Assembly (NCBI GenBank): GCA_965221635.1 | Contig: OZ244902.1 | Span: forward strand, 1,550,001-1,614,000 | DNA length: 64,000 bases | Direction of reading: 5' to 3' | Source: JAAXHB01 sp965221635 | GTDB taxonomy: Bacteria; Actinomycetota; Acidimicrobiia; Acidimicrobiales; Aldehydirespiratoraceae | In this document: in pieces, positions 9,161 through 17,754 of the stretch | How the letters are laid out: each line of letters starts with the position of its first letter | How positions within the stretch are numbered: the first letter of the stretch is position 1 | Translations under genes and position numbers: made by a program | The notes under the pieces: generated by a model | Told to the model about the DNA's origin: nothing | The model's input: the letters and a program-made list of their open reading frames with translations, nothing else | Databases searched by the model: none

Positions 9161-11305
9161 ATGCCGGCCGGTGACCCCCCGCTAACGCTGCGAGACCTGC
9201 ACAACCTGCCGGTGGCACGGGTGCGCAAGGCCGCGTCACGGGCGTTCGGTGCTCTGACCCGCACGGGGATCGACACGATCCTGGATCTGCTTCAGCACTA
9301 CCCGAGGCGCTACCTGGACAGAACCCGCCGAGCCGACGTGGCCGAACTCGCCCTCGACGAGGATGCCTACATCGTGGGCGAGGTGTTCAGCCTGCACAAG
9401 CGCACCACCCACCGCGGCAAGGCCCTGGTGACGATGGTCGTCCACGACGGCACCGGCGCCGTGGAGCTGGCATTCTTCAACCAGCCGTGGGTGGCCGACA
9501 AGCACCGCCAGGGCGACACGGTGATCGCGTTCGGGCGCATCAAGCCGTACCGGGGCTACCTGCAGATGAGCAACCCGGTGATCGACGAGTTGGGCGACCG
9601 CACCGGGCGGCTCGTGCCCATCTACCCGCAGTCCTCCAAGGAAGGCTTGCGCACCTGGGACGTTGGCCGGTTCGTGAACCTCGCCCTAAACCTCGCCGAG
9701 CCCCGAACCATCGCCGATCCGCTGCCTCCACCGATCCGCCGAGAACTCAAGTTGATCAGCCGTCATCAGGCGTTCAACCGGATCCACCGCCCCGAAGAGC
9801 ACTTCGACCACGTGCGCGCCCGCAAACGTCTCGCCTTTGACGAACTGCTGCGAGTGCAACTGGAACTGGTGCGTCGCAAACGCACCCTCGAGCAGTCCAC
9901 CGTGGGTTTCTCGCACGCCACTCAAGGCGAACTGCTAGACGCGTTCCACCAGGGCCTGCCGTTCGAGCTCACCGCAGCCCAGAAGCGGGTGACCTCCGAA
10001 ATCGCCGCAGACCTGGCGAAGGCCACGCCGATGCATCGGCTCCTGCAAGGCGACGTGGGTTCGGGCAAGACGCTGGTGGCGGTGGGCGCCATGCTCACAT
10101 CGGTGCAAGGAGGCCTCCAGGCGGCGCTGATGGCGCCCACCGAGGTGCTCGCCGAGCAGCACCACGCCACCATCGCTGCGCTGCTGGCCGACCTTGAGGT
10201 GGACGATCCATCCGTGCTCACCGGCAGCCGACCGCTACGAGTGGATCTGCTCACCAGCCGCCTCGGCGCCCAGGAACGCCGCCGCACCGTCGCCGGTTTG
10301 GCCGGTGGCGAGGTGGACATCGTGGTGGGCACCCACGCGCTGATCTCGCAAGGCGTGGAGTACCAAGCCCTGGGTGTTGTGGTCATCGACGAACAGCACC
10401 GTTTCGGTGTGCAGCAGCGAGCGGAGCTGCGCGACCGCAGCCGAGGGCTGGTGCCCGACATGTTGGTGATGACAGCAACGCCGATCCCCCGAACCGCGGC
10501 CATGACCGTGTACGGCGACCTTGACGTGTCCACCCTGGACGAACTCCCTCCGGGGCGGATGCCGGTGGCCACCATCTGGGCTGCGCACAAACAAGACGAG
10601 ACCAGGGTTTGGCAGGCGCTGCGCGACGCTGTCGCAGAGGGGCGACAGGGGTACGTGGTGTGCCCGCTGATCGAGGACTCCGAGGCGTCCGAGGCCCGCT
10701 CGGCCACCGACATCTACCAGCGTCTCACCGCTCCCGCCGGGGCCCTCGCGGGCCTCAAGGTGGGCATGTTGCACGGACGGGTGACCTCCGCCGAAAAGGA
10801 ATCCACCATGGCGCTGTTCCGCGCCGGGCGCCTGCAGGTGCTTGTGGCCACCACGGTGATCGAGGTGGGGGTGGACGTGCCGAATGCCACGGTGATGGTT
10901 GTGATCGACGCCGCGCACTTCGGGATGGCCCAGCTTCACCAGTTGCGTGGCCGGGTGGGTCGCGGCACTCACCCGTCGTCCTGCTACCTGATGGGCGGCG
11001 CCCCCACGGCCGAGTCCCAGGCGCGCCTGGAGGCCCTTGTGGCCACCACCGACGGGTTCGAGCTGGCCGAGGTGGACCTGGAACTGCGCGGCGAGGGCAC
11101 CATCATGGGCGAACGCCAAAAGGGCCGCAACGACCTGCGCTTGGCTTCGCTGCGCCACGACAAAGACCTGGTGGCGCTGGCTCGGCAGGTGGCATTCGAC
11201 CTGTTCGACGCCCCCGGGGGCATCGCAGCCTGCCCGGCCCTGGCGGACGAGCTCGACTTCGCCTTTGGTGAGGACGAAGCGGCCGAGTTCCTGCTGAAGG
11301 GCTGA
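9161..11305 (+). CDS. recG: ATP-dependent DNA helicase RecG
   Basis: A 714-residue helicase that remodels stalled forks and branched DNA. The N-terminal wedge/OB region is seen at about 60-130. Helicase motifs are GDVGSGKT near 297, DEQHRFGVQQR near 410, TATPIPRT near 432, then ATTVIEVGVDVPNA and QLRGRVGRG in the C-terminal RecA-like domain. Length is normal for the family. ATG at 9161; TAGTTG lies 7 nt upstream and may be the -10. It is followed after 13 nt by rsmD with a strong AGGAGG, so recG-rsmD are probably one transcript. Confidence 0.95.
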   Translation: MPAGDPPLTLRDLHNLPVARVRKAASRAFGALTRTGIDTILDLLQHYPRRYLDRTRRADVAELALDEDAYIVGEVFSLHKRTTHRGKALVTMVVHDGTGAVELAFFNQPWVADKHRQGDTVIAFGRIKPYRGYLQMSNPVIDELGDRTGRLVPIYPQSSKEGLRTWDVGRFVNLALNLAEPRTIADPLPPPIRRELKLISRHQAFNRIHRPEEHFDHVRARKRLAFDELLRVQLELVRRKRTLEQSTVGFSHATQGELLDAFHQGLPFELTAAQKRVTSEIAADLAKATPMHRLLQGDVGSGKTLVAVGAMLTSVQGGLQAALMAPTEVLAEQHHATIAALLADLEVDDPSVLTGSRPLRVDLLTSRLGAQERRRTVAGLAGGEVDIVVGTHALISQGVEYQALGVVVIDEQHRFGVQQRAELRDRSRGLVPDMLVMTATPIPRTAAMTVYGDLDVSTLDELPPGRMPVATIWAAHKQDETRVWQALRDAVAEGRQGYVVCPLIEDSEASEARSATDIYQRLTAPAGALAGLKVGMLHGRVTSAEKESTMALFRAGRLQVLVATTVIEVGVDVPNATVMVVIDAAHFGMAQLHQLRGRVGRGTHPSSCYLMGGAPTAESQARLEALVATTDGFELAEVDLELRGEGTIMGERQKGRNDLRLASLRHDKDLVALARQVAFDLFDAPGGIAACPALADELDFAFGEDEAAEFLLKG

Positions 11306-11318
11306 CCAGGAGGCTGCG

Positions 11319-11978
11319 GTGAGGGTTGTGGCGGGAACGGCCCGCGGCCTGCGGTTGGTGGCGCCTCCGGGAACGGGCACCCGACCCACCAGCGACCGGG
11401 TGCGCGAGGCCATGTTCAACTCGCTGCACTCGCGGGCCGCGCTTGAGGGTGCGCATGTGCTCGACCTGTACGCCGGCACCGGAGCGCTCGGTATCGAGGC
11501 TCTCAGCCGCGGCGCGGCCTCAGCGGTGTTCGTGGAAAACCGTCGGGTGGCGCTCACCGCGCTGCGAGCCAACCTGCAAGCCACCAAGCTGGCGGCACAC
11601 GCCGAGGTGCTCGGCATCGATGTGGGCGCGGCGCTCGACGTGCTGGCCCGAGATCGGCGCACGTTCGACCTGGCGCTGATCGACCCGCCCTACTCCTTCA
11701 ACCGCTGGACGGCGCTGCTGCAACGAGTTCCGGCAGCGTTGGCCGTGGTGGAATCGGACCGGCCGATCCTTTTGGACGGCGACGACCCGGATCAACACAC
11801 GCACCGGCATCACCACATCGGCGCCGATGGGTCTGCGCCCCGCGACCCCGTCCGACACCCAACACGAACCTGCGATCCAGCCAAATCGCCCACAAATCCA
11901 CTCCAGGTTGCCTTGAATGTCATCTCCACACGGCGTTACGGCACTACGGTTGTGACACTGATCAGCCGCAACGCCTAG
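11319..11978 (+). CDS. rsmD: 16S rRNA (guanine966-N2)-methyltransferase RsmD
   Basis: Methylates G966 of 16S rRNA with SAM. Visible are the N-terminal VVAGTARG, RPTSDRVREAMFN, the SAM motif DLYAGTGALGIE near 48 and catalytic DPPY near 122. The end, RRYGTTVVTLISR, matches the family C-terminus. Between VVESDR and that end lies an unusual His/Pro-rich stretch of about 50 residues (HTHRHHH), where the family has a short loop, so the protein is 219 residues instead of about 185. GTG start with AGGAGG upstream. Usually adjacent to coaD, as here. Confidence 0.92.
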   Translation: MRVVAGTARGLRLVAPPGTGTRPTSDRVREAMFNSLHSRAALEGAHVLDLYAGTGALGIEALSRGAASAVFVENRRVALTALRANLQATKLAAHAEVLGIDVGAALDVLARDRRTFDLALIDPPYSFNRWTALLQRVPAALAVVESDRPILLDGDDPDQHTHRHHHIGADGSAPRDPVRHPTRTCDPAKSPTNPLQVALNVISTRRYGTTVVTLISRNA

Positions 11979-12055
11979 CGCCCAGCGCCTGGCCCCGCGC
12001 ACCGAACACCGAACCCCAACGCCGAACACAGTCGCACCCCAACACCCGCAACGCA

Positions 12056-12075
12056 GCCCCGAACACCTTCGGGGC
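12056..12075 (+). terminator. Perfect hairpin between rsmD and coaD
   Basis: GCCCCGAA, loop CACC, TTCGGGGC: an 8-bp perfect stem with a 4-nt loop, 25 nt before the coaD start. No U-tract follows, so it may be a U-less terminator or an RNA stability or attenuation element. The rest of the 122-nt gap is a loose repetition of CGAACACC-like words. Confidence 0.4.
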
Positions 12076-12100
12076 CCCGATCCCCCTTGGAGCACACCGA

Positions 12101-12580
12101 TTGACCCGCGTCCTGTATCCAGGATCGTTCGACCCGATCCACCTGGGCCACGTCGAGATAATCGAAACGGCGTCCCAGCTCTTTGACGAGACCATCGTGG
12201 CGGCCACGGTGAACCCCCAAAAGGGCAGCGGCCTGTTCGACCTGGACGTGCGCGAGCAGGTGATCAAGGAGGTGTGCGCCCACCTGGGAAACGTTTCTGT
12301 GACCATGTTCTCGGGGCTGGTGGTGGACCTCGCCAAACAAGTTCGCGCCGACTTCATCCTCAAGGGCCTCAGAGCCGTGTCGGATTACGAGAACGAACTG
12401 CAAATGGCGCAGATGAACCTGGCCCTGTCGGGAATCCACACGGTGTTCGTGCCCTCGGCCAGCCAGCGATCGTTCTTGGCCTCGAAGCTCATTCGAGAGG
12501 TTGCGCTTCTCGGCGGTGACGTTTCGTCGATGGTTCCCGAACCCGTGCAACGGCTGCTGCAGAGGGACTCGAAGAAGTGA
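12101..12580 (+). CDS. coaD: Phosphopantetheine adenylyltransferase
   Basis: Transfers AMP to 4'-phosphopantetheine in coenzyme A synthesis. YPGSFDPIHLGH carries the nucleotidyltransferase HxGH signature (H14, H17); KGLRAVSDYENELQMAQMN and the late SSKLIR-like motif (ASKLIREVALLGGDVSSMVP) are family-typical. 159 residues is a normal length. The start is TTG at 12101 with GGAG 9 nt upstream; the conserved LYPGSFDP begins at residue 5, so no other start fits. Confidence 0.95.
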   Translation: MTRVLYPGSFDPIHLGHVEIIETASQLFDETIVAATVNPQKGSGLFDLDVREQVIKEVCAHLGNVSVTMFSGLVVDLAKQVRADFILKGLRAVSDYENELQMAQMNLALSGIHTVFVPSASQRSFLASKLIREVALLGGDVSSMVPEPVQRLLQRDSKK

Positions 12581-12662
12581 CTCCCACCGCCTCGGGCCCC
12601 GTCCCCAACATCAGGCCGCTCGTCCCCAATGCTGCCCACCCCGCGGCGGCCGAGGCCCGGCG

Positions 12663-13307
12663 ATGAGCGATCCCACGGGTACACACATGGGCATGGGCGC
12701 AGGTGACCGGCTGGCGCCGGCCGCTGCCCGCCGTCCACCGATGAGCGGACAGGCACGCCACGAAGCCGTGGAGACGCTGCTGCGTCACGCAATCCGCATG
12801 GTTGAGCAGGCACGCCCGATGCCGCTGTCCACCTCGGTGATGATCAGCCGAGACGAGGTGCTGGCCGTGCTGCGCCAGGCGCTGGGAATGCTGCCCGAGG
12901 AGATGCGGGCCGCTCGCTGGCTGCTCAAGGAACGAGACGACATGCGTTCTCGCATGCAGCGTGAGGGTGACGAGATCATCGCAGCCGCCCGGTCGCGCGC
13001 CGAGCAGATGGTGCAACGCAGCGAGGTGGTGAAAGCCGCTGATCTGCGGGCACGCCAAACCGTGCGGGCCGCCGAGGACAAGGCTCTGCGCATGAAGCTC
13101 GAAACCGAGGACTGGTGCGATCAGCGGCTGGCCACCTTCGAGGCGGGGTTGCAAAAGACGCTCAACATGGTGCTCGCGAGCCGCCAGAAGCTGCAGGGCA
13201 CCCGGATCAGCCAGCCAACCGCGCAGATTGAGGCGGTGGCCCCGCCCACACCGGCGGCGCTGGAGATATACGACCGGGAGCACCAGCAGCGCCCAAGTGA
13301 CGGATGA
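12663..13307 (+). CDS. DivIVA/SepIVA-like coiled-coil protein
   Basis: A 214-residue protein whose residues about 40-170 are mostly helical and coiled-coil (runs such as EEMRAARWLLKERDD and MQREGDEIIAAARSRAEQ), with a Pro-rich tail. There is no membrane segment. Its position directly before the DUF177 gene and rpmF, downstream of coaD, is the place of SepIVA (Rv2927c family) in mycobacteria, a DivIVA-related factor of cell envelope assembly and division. Identity is inferred from context and coiled-coil content. ATG at 12663 has GAGG 7 nt upstream. It overlaps the next gene by 11 bp. Confidence 0.6.
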   Translation: MSDPTGTHMGMGAGDRLAPAAARRPPMSGQARHEAVETLLRHAIRMVEQARPMPLSTSVMISRDEVLAVLRQALGMLPEEMRAARWLLKERDDMRSRMQREGDEIIAAARSRAEQMVQRSEVVKAADLRARQTVRAAEDKALRMKLETEDWCDQRLATFEAGLQKTLNMVLASRQKLQGTRISQPTAQIEAVAPPTPAALEIYDREHQQRPSDG

Positions 13308-13962
13308 ACCGGGCCCGCTGCGCGATCGGCGCCGCACGCCCCCGCCGCGCAGCCGGCGCGCCAACCCCGAGACGGGAACCAAGTTGAAGGCCCACCCCAC
13401 CCGCGCCGATCTGAAACTGGACTGCGCCAAGCTGCGCAACGGCATGGTGGCGAGCATCGAGGTGGACCAAACCTCCACCCTCGGCGACGCCTCACTGGTG
13501 GTCGCACGGGTGCTCGACAACAAGATCAGCGTGAAGGCCACGGTGACCGTCGCGGGATCGGCTCTGGTGATGCGGGGCCGCCTCGGCGCCACATGGGCCG
13601 CGGAATGCCGGCGCTGTTTGTGCGAGGTGTGCGGCCCCCTCGAAGCCCAACTGGAGGAGATCTTCGAGGACAGGCCCCGCGAGGGCGAGACCTGGCCGGT
13701 GATCGAAGACCGGATCGATCTGGCCCCGGCGTTGCGCGAGGTTGCGCTGCTGGCGCTGCCGTTGGCGCCGCTGTGCAGCCCCGACTGCGCCGGACCCGTT
13801 CCGAACAGGTTCCCCACAGGGCCCGCCGCGTCCGCCGCCGCGTCCGCCACAGCGAACCCGCCGGCAGAAGCGGGAGCCACCGACACCGCGACAGGCGACG
13901 AGGACGACCGGCCCATTGATCCCCGCTGGGCGGCGCTGGCGGAACTGCGCTTCGACGACTGA
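13297..13962 (+). CDS. DUF177 (YceD-type) protein
   Basis: A 221-residue member of the DUF177 family, needed for normal 23S rRNA levels in plants and E. coli (family knowledge). The signature is ECRRCL with C104 and C107, then PLCSPDCAG and DPRWAALAELRF at the end. Between CAG and DPRW the family normally has a short CG-containing segment; here an Ala/Thr-rich insert of about 40 residues stands in its place. The gene precedes rpmF, the conserved partner. GTG at 13297 lies inside the end of the previous gene, so translation is coupled. Confidence 0.85.
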   Translation: MTDEPGPLRDRRRTPPPRSRRANPETGTKLKAHPTRADLKLDCAKLRNGMVASIEVDQTSTLGDASLVVARVLDNKISVKATVTVAGSALVMRGRLGATWAAECRRCLCEVCGPLEAQLEEIFEDRPREGETWPVIEDRIDLAPALREVALLALPLAPLCSPDCAGPVPNRFPTGPAASAAASATANPPAEAGATDTATGDEDDRPIDPRWAALAELRFDD

Positions 13963-14080
13963 CAACACTCAGGCAACCCTCCGACAACCCCCACGCAACC
14001 TGCCCGGAATCCGCGGGCAACGCCAGGCGCCTGCGCCTCAAACCGAAACAACCCGCGGGCGCGCCGCCGTGATTTGCCGG

Positions 14081-14086
14081 TAGCCT
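14081..14086 (+). promoter_or_regulatory. -10 element (TAGCCT) of rpmF
   Basis: TAGCCT ends 11 nt before the rpmF ATG, giving at most a few nucleotides of leader. Confidence 0.35.
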
Positions 14087-14097
14087 CCCCGCCTTGT

Positions 14098-14277
14098 ATG
14101 GCCGTTCCCAAGAAGAAGACATCCAAGGCGCGCTCGCGTAGCCGGCGGGCGTCGGCATGGCGCATTCGTACCGGTGGGCGCAGCCACTGCGACCGGTGCG
14201 GCGCCGTGAAGCGATCCCACCATGTGTGCGGCGTCTGCGGCTGGTACCGCGGCCGTCAAGTCATCGAAGTCTCGTAG
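14098..14277 (+). CDS. rpmF: 50S ribosomal protein L32
   Basis: A 59-residue ribosomal protein with the L32 N-terminus MAVPKKKTSKARSRSRRA and a four-cysteine zinc ribbon (CDRC and CGVC), that is, the zinc-containing version. The ATG at 14098 gives the family-exact N-terminus. It is followed after 19 nt by plsX, the common rpmF-plsX order linking ribosome and lipid synthesis. Confidence 0.97.
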   Translation: MAVPKKKTSKARSRSRRASAWRIRTGGRSHCDRCGAVKRSHHVCGVCGWYRGRQVIEVS

Positions 14278-14296
14278 TTCGAACTCCGCTGCGGTC

Positions 14297-15292
14297 ATGC
14301 TGCCGATAGCGGTAGATGCAATGGGGGGCGACAATGCCCCCGGCGAGATCGTCGAAGGCGCCCGCCGCGCCGTTGGCGAAATGGGCATCGGCGTGGTGCT
14401 CGTGGGGCGGTCACGCGAACTCGGCGACGCGGGCGGCCTCGACGTGATCGAGGCCGAACAGGTGATCCCCATGGACGCGGAGCCCGGCTCGAGTGTGCGT
14501 CGCATGAAGGACTCGTCGATGGTGCGCGCCGCGGAGGCGGTGCGCGACGGGCGGGCCTGCGCCATGGTCTCCGCGGGCAACACCGGAGCGGCGATGGGCG
14601 CGGCGCTGCTGCGAATGGGCCGCATCTCGGGCATTTCACGACCCGCCATCGCCACGCCCATACCCACTCCGGGCGGGCATCCCACCACGATGCTCGACGC
14701 GGGCGCCAACGCCGAATGTCGCCCGGAGTGGCTGGTGCAGTTCGCCAGGATGGGATCGGTTTACGCCCGTGACCGTTTCGGCATCGAACGCCCCCGTGTG
14801 GGTTTGCTGTCCATCGGCGAGGAAGCCGGCAAGGGCAGCCCGTTCGTGAAATCGGTGTTCGACCTGCTCGACGATTCTCGCTGGGCGCTCGACGTGCAAG
14901 CCGAGTGGATCGGCAACGTCGAAGGGCGCGACATCATGACCCGAGACGTGGACGTGGTGGTAACCGACGGCTTCACCGGCAACGTCACCCTCAAGGCGCT
15001 CGAAGGCGCCACCCGGGCAATGTTCGGACGGCTGCTGCTGGCGATCGACACCGACGACAGCACCAGGGCCGCTGGTGAGGCCCTGCGAGGCCCCCTCGAC
15101 GCCATGGTCAACGAGATGCACCCCGACACCGTGGGCGGTGCGCTGCTGTTGGGAGTGAAGGGAGTGTGCGTGATCTCCCACGGCTCAAGCGGCGCCGGTG
15201 CGGTGATGAACGCCATTGCGGTAGCCCACGAGATGGCAGCCGCAGGCATGGTGGGTCACATATCCGCCATAGCCAAACAGCCCCAAACCTAG
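14297..15292 (+). CDS. plsX: Phosphate acyltransferase PlsX
   Basis: Makes acyl-phosphate from acyl-ACP for phospholipid synthesis, at the inner face of the membrane. IAVDAMGGDNAP at the N-terminus, VSAGNTGA, DAGANAEC, LSIGEE and VTDGFTGNV are the family motifs; 331 residues is normal. ATG at 14297 begins directly at the conserved N-terminus. It lies between rpmF and acpP. Confidence 0.95.
   Translation: MLPIAVDAMGGDNAPGEIVEGARRAVGEMGIGVVLVGRSRELGDAGGLDVIEAEQVIPMDAEPGSSVRRMKDSSMVRAAEAVRDGRACAMVSAGNTGAAMGAALLRMGRISGISRPAIATPIPTPGGHPTTMLDAGANAECRPEWLVQFARMGSVYARDRFGIERPRVGLLSIGEEAGKGSPFVKSVFDLLDDSRWALDVQAEWIGNVEGRDIMTRDVDVVVTDGFTGNVTLKALEGATRAMFGRLLLAIDTDDSTRAAGEALRGPLDAMVNEMHPDTVGGALLLGVKGVCVISHGSSGAGAVMNAIAVAHEMAAAGMVGHISAIAKQPQT
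15269..15281 (-). repeat. Inverted partial copy of the acpP upstream repeat
   Basis: At the end of plsX the plus strand reads ATAGCCAAACAG. Its complement, CTGTTTGGCTAT, matches the TTTGGCTGT core of the three direct repeats at 15306-15368. The 9-bp AGCCAAACA and TGTTTGGCT arms could pair across about 27 nt. Confidence 0.4.
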
Positions 15293-15305
15293 TCATACCA
15301 TCCCT

Positions 15306-15368
15306 TGTTTGGCTGTCCTGGGCCTGCATTTGGCTGTCTTTAACCTGTATTTGGGTATCTTTGGCACG
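15306..15368 (+). repeat. Three tandem 21-bp repeats upstream of acpP
   Basis: Units at 15306-15326, 15327-15347 and 15348-15368 share the core TTTGGNTRTC. A 21-bp period puts each core on the same face of the DNA helix. The array sits about 33-95 bp upstream of the candidate acpP -10 at 15401, where an activator or repressor site would be expected, but it may simply be one of the many short repeat arrays of this genome. Confidence 0.6.
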
Positions 15369-15400
15369 TCCACTCCCTGCCAAAGGGGTGATCGGGCCGC

Positions 15401-15406
15401 TAGACT
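15401..15406 (+). promoter_or_regulatory. -10 element (TAGACT) of acpP
   Basis: TAGACT lies 36 nt before the acpP ATG. The leader would hold the ribosome site GGAGG at about 15432. No good -35 is seen. Confidence 0.35.
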
Positions 15407-15442
15407 CAAACGCTTACTGACCGCACAAGCCCGGAGGTTCAC

Positions 15443-15733
15443 ATGCCCGCGGAGACTCACGTCAATCAGGGCCCGATGGGACGCCAGGAAGTCCTGGAGC
15501 TGGTACAGGATCACCTGGCCGACATCTTGGAGATCGAACCCTCCGACATCGGCGAAGGGGACTCGTTCGCAGATGATCTGGACGCCGACTCGCTTGCATT
15601 GATCGAACTGGTCGAGGCCCTGGAGGAAGAACTCGCCGAACGGTCCGTTGGTTTCCGCATCGAGGACGAAGACCTCCAGGATCTGCGCTCGGTGCGCGAC
15701 GCGGTGGACTACGTCGTCGCAAAGCTGGGTTGA
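15443..15733 (+). CDS. acpP: Acyl carrier protein
   Basis: A 96-residue acidic ACP. Ser50 in DADSLALIEL is the phosphopantetheine attachment site; the four-helix pattern with ILEIEPSDI before it is typical. It carries acyl chains for fatty-acid and phospholipid synthesis. ATG at 15443 has GGAGG at good spacing. Its stop overlaps the start of the next gene (TTGA). Confidence 0.93.
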   Translation: MPAETHVNQGPMGRQEVLELVQDHLADILEIEPSDIGEGDSFADDLDADSLALIELVEALEEELAERSVGFRIEDEDLQDLRSVRDAVDYVVAKLG

Positions 15734-17589
15734 CAGTCCGAGCCGCGTCGGCGGATCTCACGACCCTCGAGGAACGGATAGGCCACCACTTCGCCGATTC
15801 CCGCTTGCTGGAAGTGGCGCTCACGCACCGATCCTTCAGCGCCGAGAACGGCGGCGAGTCCAACGAGCGACTCGAGTTCCTCGGCGATGCCGTGCTGGGC
15901 CAGATCGTGGCGGACCGGCTCTACGCCGAGCCGTCGCAGCTCACCGAGGGTGAAATGTCCAAGGCGCGTGCGTCGGTGGTGAGCAAGGCCGCGCTGGCGT
16001 CCGCAGGCCTGGAATGCGACCTCGGTGAGCTTCTCAAGCTGGGCAGGGGAGAGGAATCTTCGGGGGGCGCGTCCAATGAGTCCCTGATCGCCGACGCCGC
16101 GGAGGCCCTGATAGCCGCCGCCTACATCGACGGAGGAATGCCCGCGGCGCGTTGCGTTGTGCAACGCCTCATCGGTGATCGCCTCGACAGTGCCCTGCGA
16201 GACCCGGGCGGCACCGATTTCAAGACCCGGCTGCAGGAGCTGGCCGCGGCTTGCGGGGTTGGGCCCCCGCGATACGAGATCACCCACAGCGGGCCTGCGC
16301 ACGCCTTGACCTTCGAGGTTTCGGTGCACGCGGGGCCCGCGGTTGGAACAGGGCGCGGCAGCACCAAAAAACGCGCCGCGCAAAGGGCGGCGGAGATTGC
16401 CTGTGAGGCACTCCAGTCCACCACACCCACAGGAGCAAATGTGAGCAGCGACACCGACACCAACACCCCATCGCGCCCGGCGCAGGGCACACGGCAAGGC
16501 TCGTCCCACGCCGACACGGGTGAGCCCGAACCCGAGAGCGAGAGCGCCGAAACCGACAAGAGAGAGTCGGTGAAGCACCGCAAGGCCCGTGAGCGCGCCC
16601 TGCGCGACCGCGAAGAGCGCGACAAGGCCACAGTGTCCAGGCCCGCGCAAATGGTGGATTTCGAGATACCCGAAGCCGAAATCGTGCGCAAGGAGCTGGA
16701 CAAGGCCCTGGTGGGGCTGGAAATCCAGGAAGCTCACGCGCACAGCATGAAATGTCTGCGCAGCTACTACTTTCGCAACACGTTCACTCGTCGCCTCGTG
16801 GGGCAGACCATCGAGGGGGTGGAGCGGCTCGGCGTGTACATCTCGATTGCTTTCGGCAACAACACGTCGCTGGTGATGATGCTGGGAGGTTCCGGCGAAC
16901 CGCGCCTGGTGATCTCCCGGGACGCCTCCGAATCCGACGACGCAACCGAACCCCGCGCAAAGTCTGCCAAGGCCGATGCCACCGCCGATGCCAACGCCGA
17001 CTCCGACGCGGGCGACCCCAAGGACAGGGCCTTCGACGGGCAGGAGCTGTTGCTGCGACTCTCCAACGGCGCGTCGCTGGTGTTCGTGGATCCGGTGGGC
17101 ACCGGTCAGCTGTTCGTGGTGGCCCCCGACGAACTGGAGTTTCAGCTGCCCGAAGTGGCCAACTTCGGACACGACCCGCTGGTGCCCATCGCCTGGACCA
17201 CTCTCGGGCAGTGGCTCAGGAACCGTCGGGGCGAACTGAAGGAACTTCTCACCAGCGACGATTTCATGGTTGGCATCGGCGACATCTACGCCGATGAGAT
17301 CCTCTTCGAGGCCGGTTTGCGTCACGACAGGCAGTCGAGCAGCCTCACCGATCAGGACGTGCGACGACTCCACCGGGCGTTGGTGAGCACCCTGTTCGAC
17401 GCCATGAAATACGGGGGCACGTCTTTGCACGAACGGCCCTTCACCGATCCCCAGGGCAGGCCCGGCGCCTACGGCACCCACCTGAAGGTTTGGGGGCTCG
17501 ACGGCCAGCTGAGCGCCCGTTCACGCACCCCCATCCGCCGTGAGATGTACCGGGGCTCCTGGACGTATTTCTGCGACACGCAGGTGTGA
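15730..17589 (+). CDS. rnc: RNase III fused in frame to a degenerate Fpg-fold domain
   Basis: A single 619-codon frame. Residues 1-150 are the RNase III catalytic domain (ERLEFLGD near 46, IADAAEALIAAAYIDGG near 120-135, both acidic clusters kept); about 160-228 are the dsRNA-binding domain. A charged linker (about 230-307) then leads, without a stop, into an Fpg/MutM fold: IPEAEIVRKEL at 313-323, GIGDIYADEILFEAGL near 515 (H2TH) and TYFC at the very end. In Fpg the catalytic Pro-Glu follows the initiator Met; here the aligned stretch is MVDFEIPE, internal to the chain. The usual RRGKYL lysine is Val, GIGN is GIGD, and three of the four zinc-finger cysteines are gone. A good ribosome site (AGGAG at 16431-16435) precedes an in-frame GTG at 16441 (codon 238), so the C-terminal half may also be made separately. 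TTG start, overlapping acpP. Confidence 0.85.
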   Translation: MTVRAASADLTTLEERIGHHFADSRLLEVALTHRSFSAENGGESNERLEFLGDAVLGQIVADRLYAEPSQLTEGEMSKARASVVSKAALASAGLECDLGELLKLGRGEESSGGASNESLIADAAEALIAAAYIDGGMPAARCVVQRLIGDRLDSALRDPGGTDFKTRLQELAAACGVGPPRYEITHSGPAHALTFEVSVHAGPAVGTGRGSTKKRAAQRAAEIACEALQSTTPTGANVSSDTDTNTPSRPAQGTRQGSSHADTGEPEPESESAETDKRESVKHRKARERALRDREERDKATVSRPAQMVDFEIPEAEIVRKELDKALVGLEIQEAHAHSMKCLRSYYFRNTFTRRLVGQTIEGVERLGVYISIAFGNNTSLVMMLGGSGEPRLVISRDASESDDATEPRAKSAKADATADANADSDAGDPKDRAFDGQELLLRLSNGASLVFVDPVGTGQLFVVAPDELEFQLPEVANFGHDPLVPIAWTTLGQWLRNRRGELKELLTSDDFMVGIGDIYADEILFEAGLRHDRQSSSLTDQDVRRLHRALVSTLFDAMKYGGTSLHERPFTDPQGRPGAYGTHLKVWGLDGQLSARSRTPIRREMYRGSWTYFCDTQV

Positions 17590-17754
17590 TCCGGCTCTGA
17601 TTCCGCCACCTTCGCATCCCCATCCCCCGACTGCGGCTCGGATCATTCACCAGGCGCTCGGGCCGGTGAAATACCGTGCATCCGTGCGATCCGGTGCGCC
17701 TGCGCGCCTTGATGTGGGGGCTTACCGGGCCTTGACCACCACCTGGAGCGGGTC

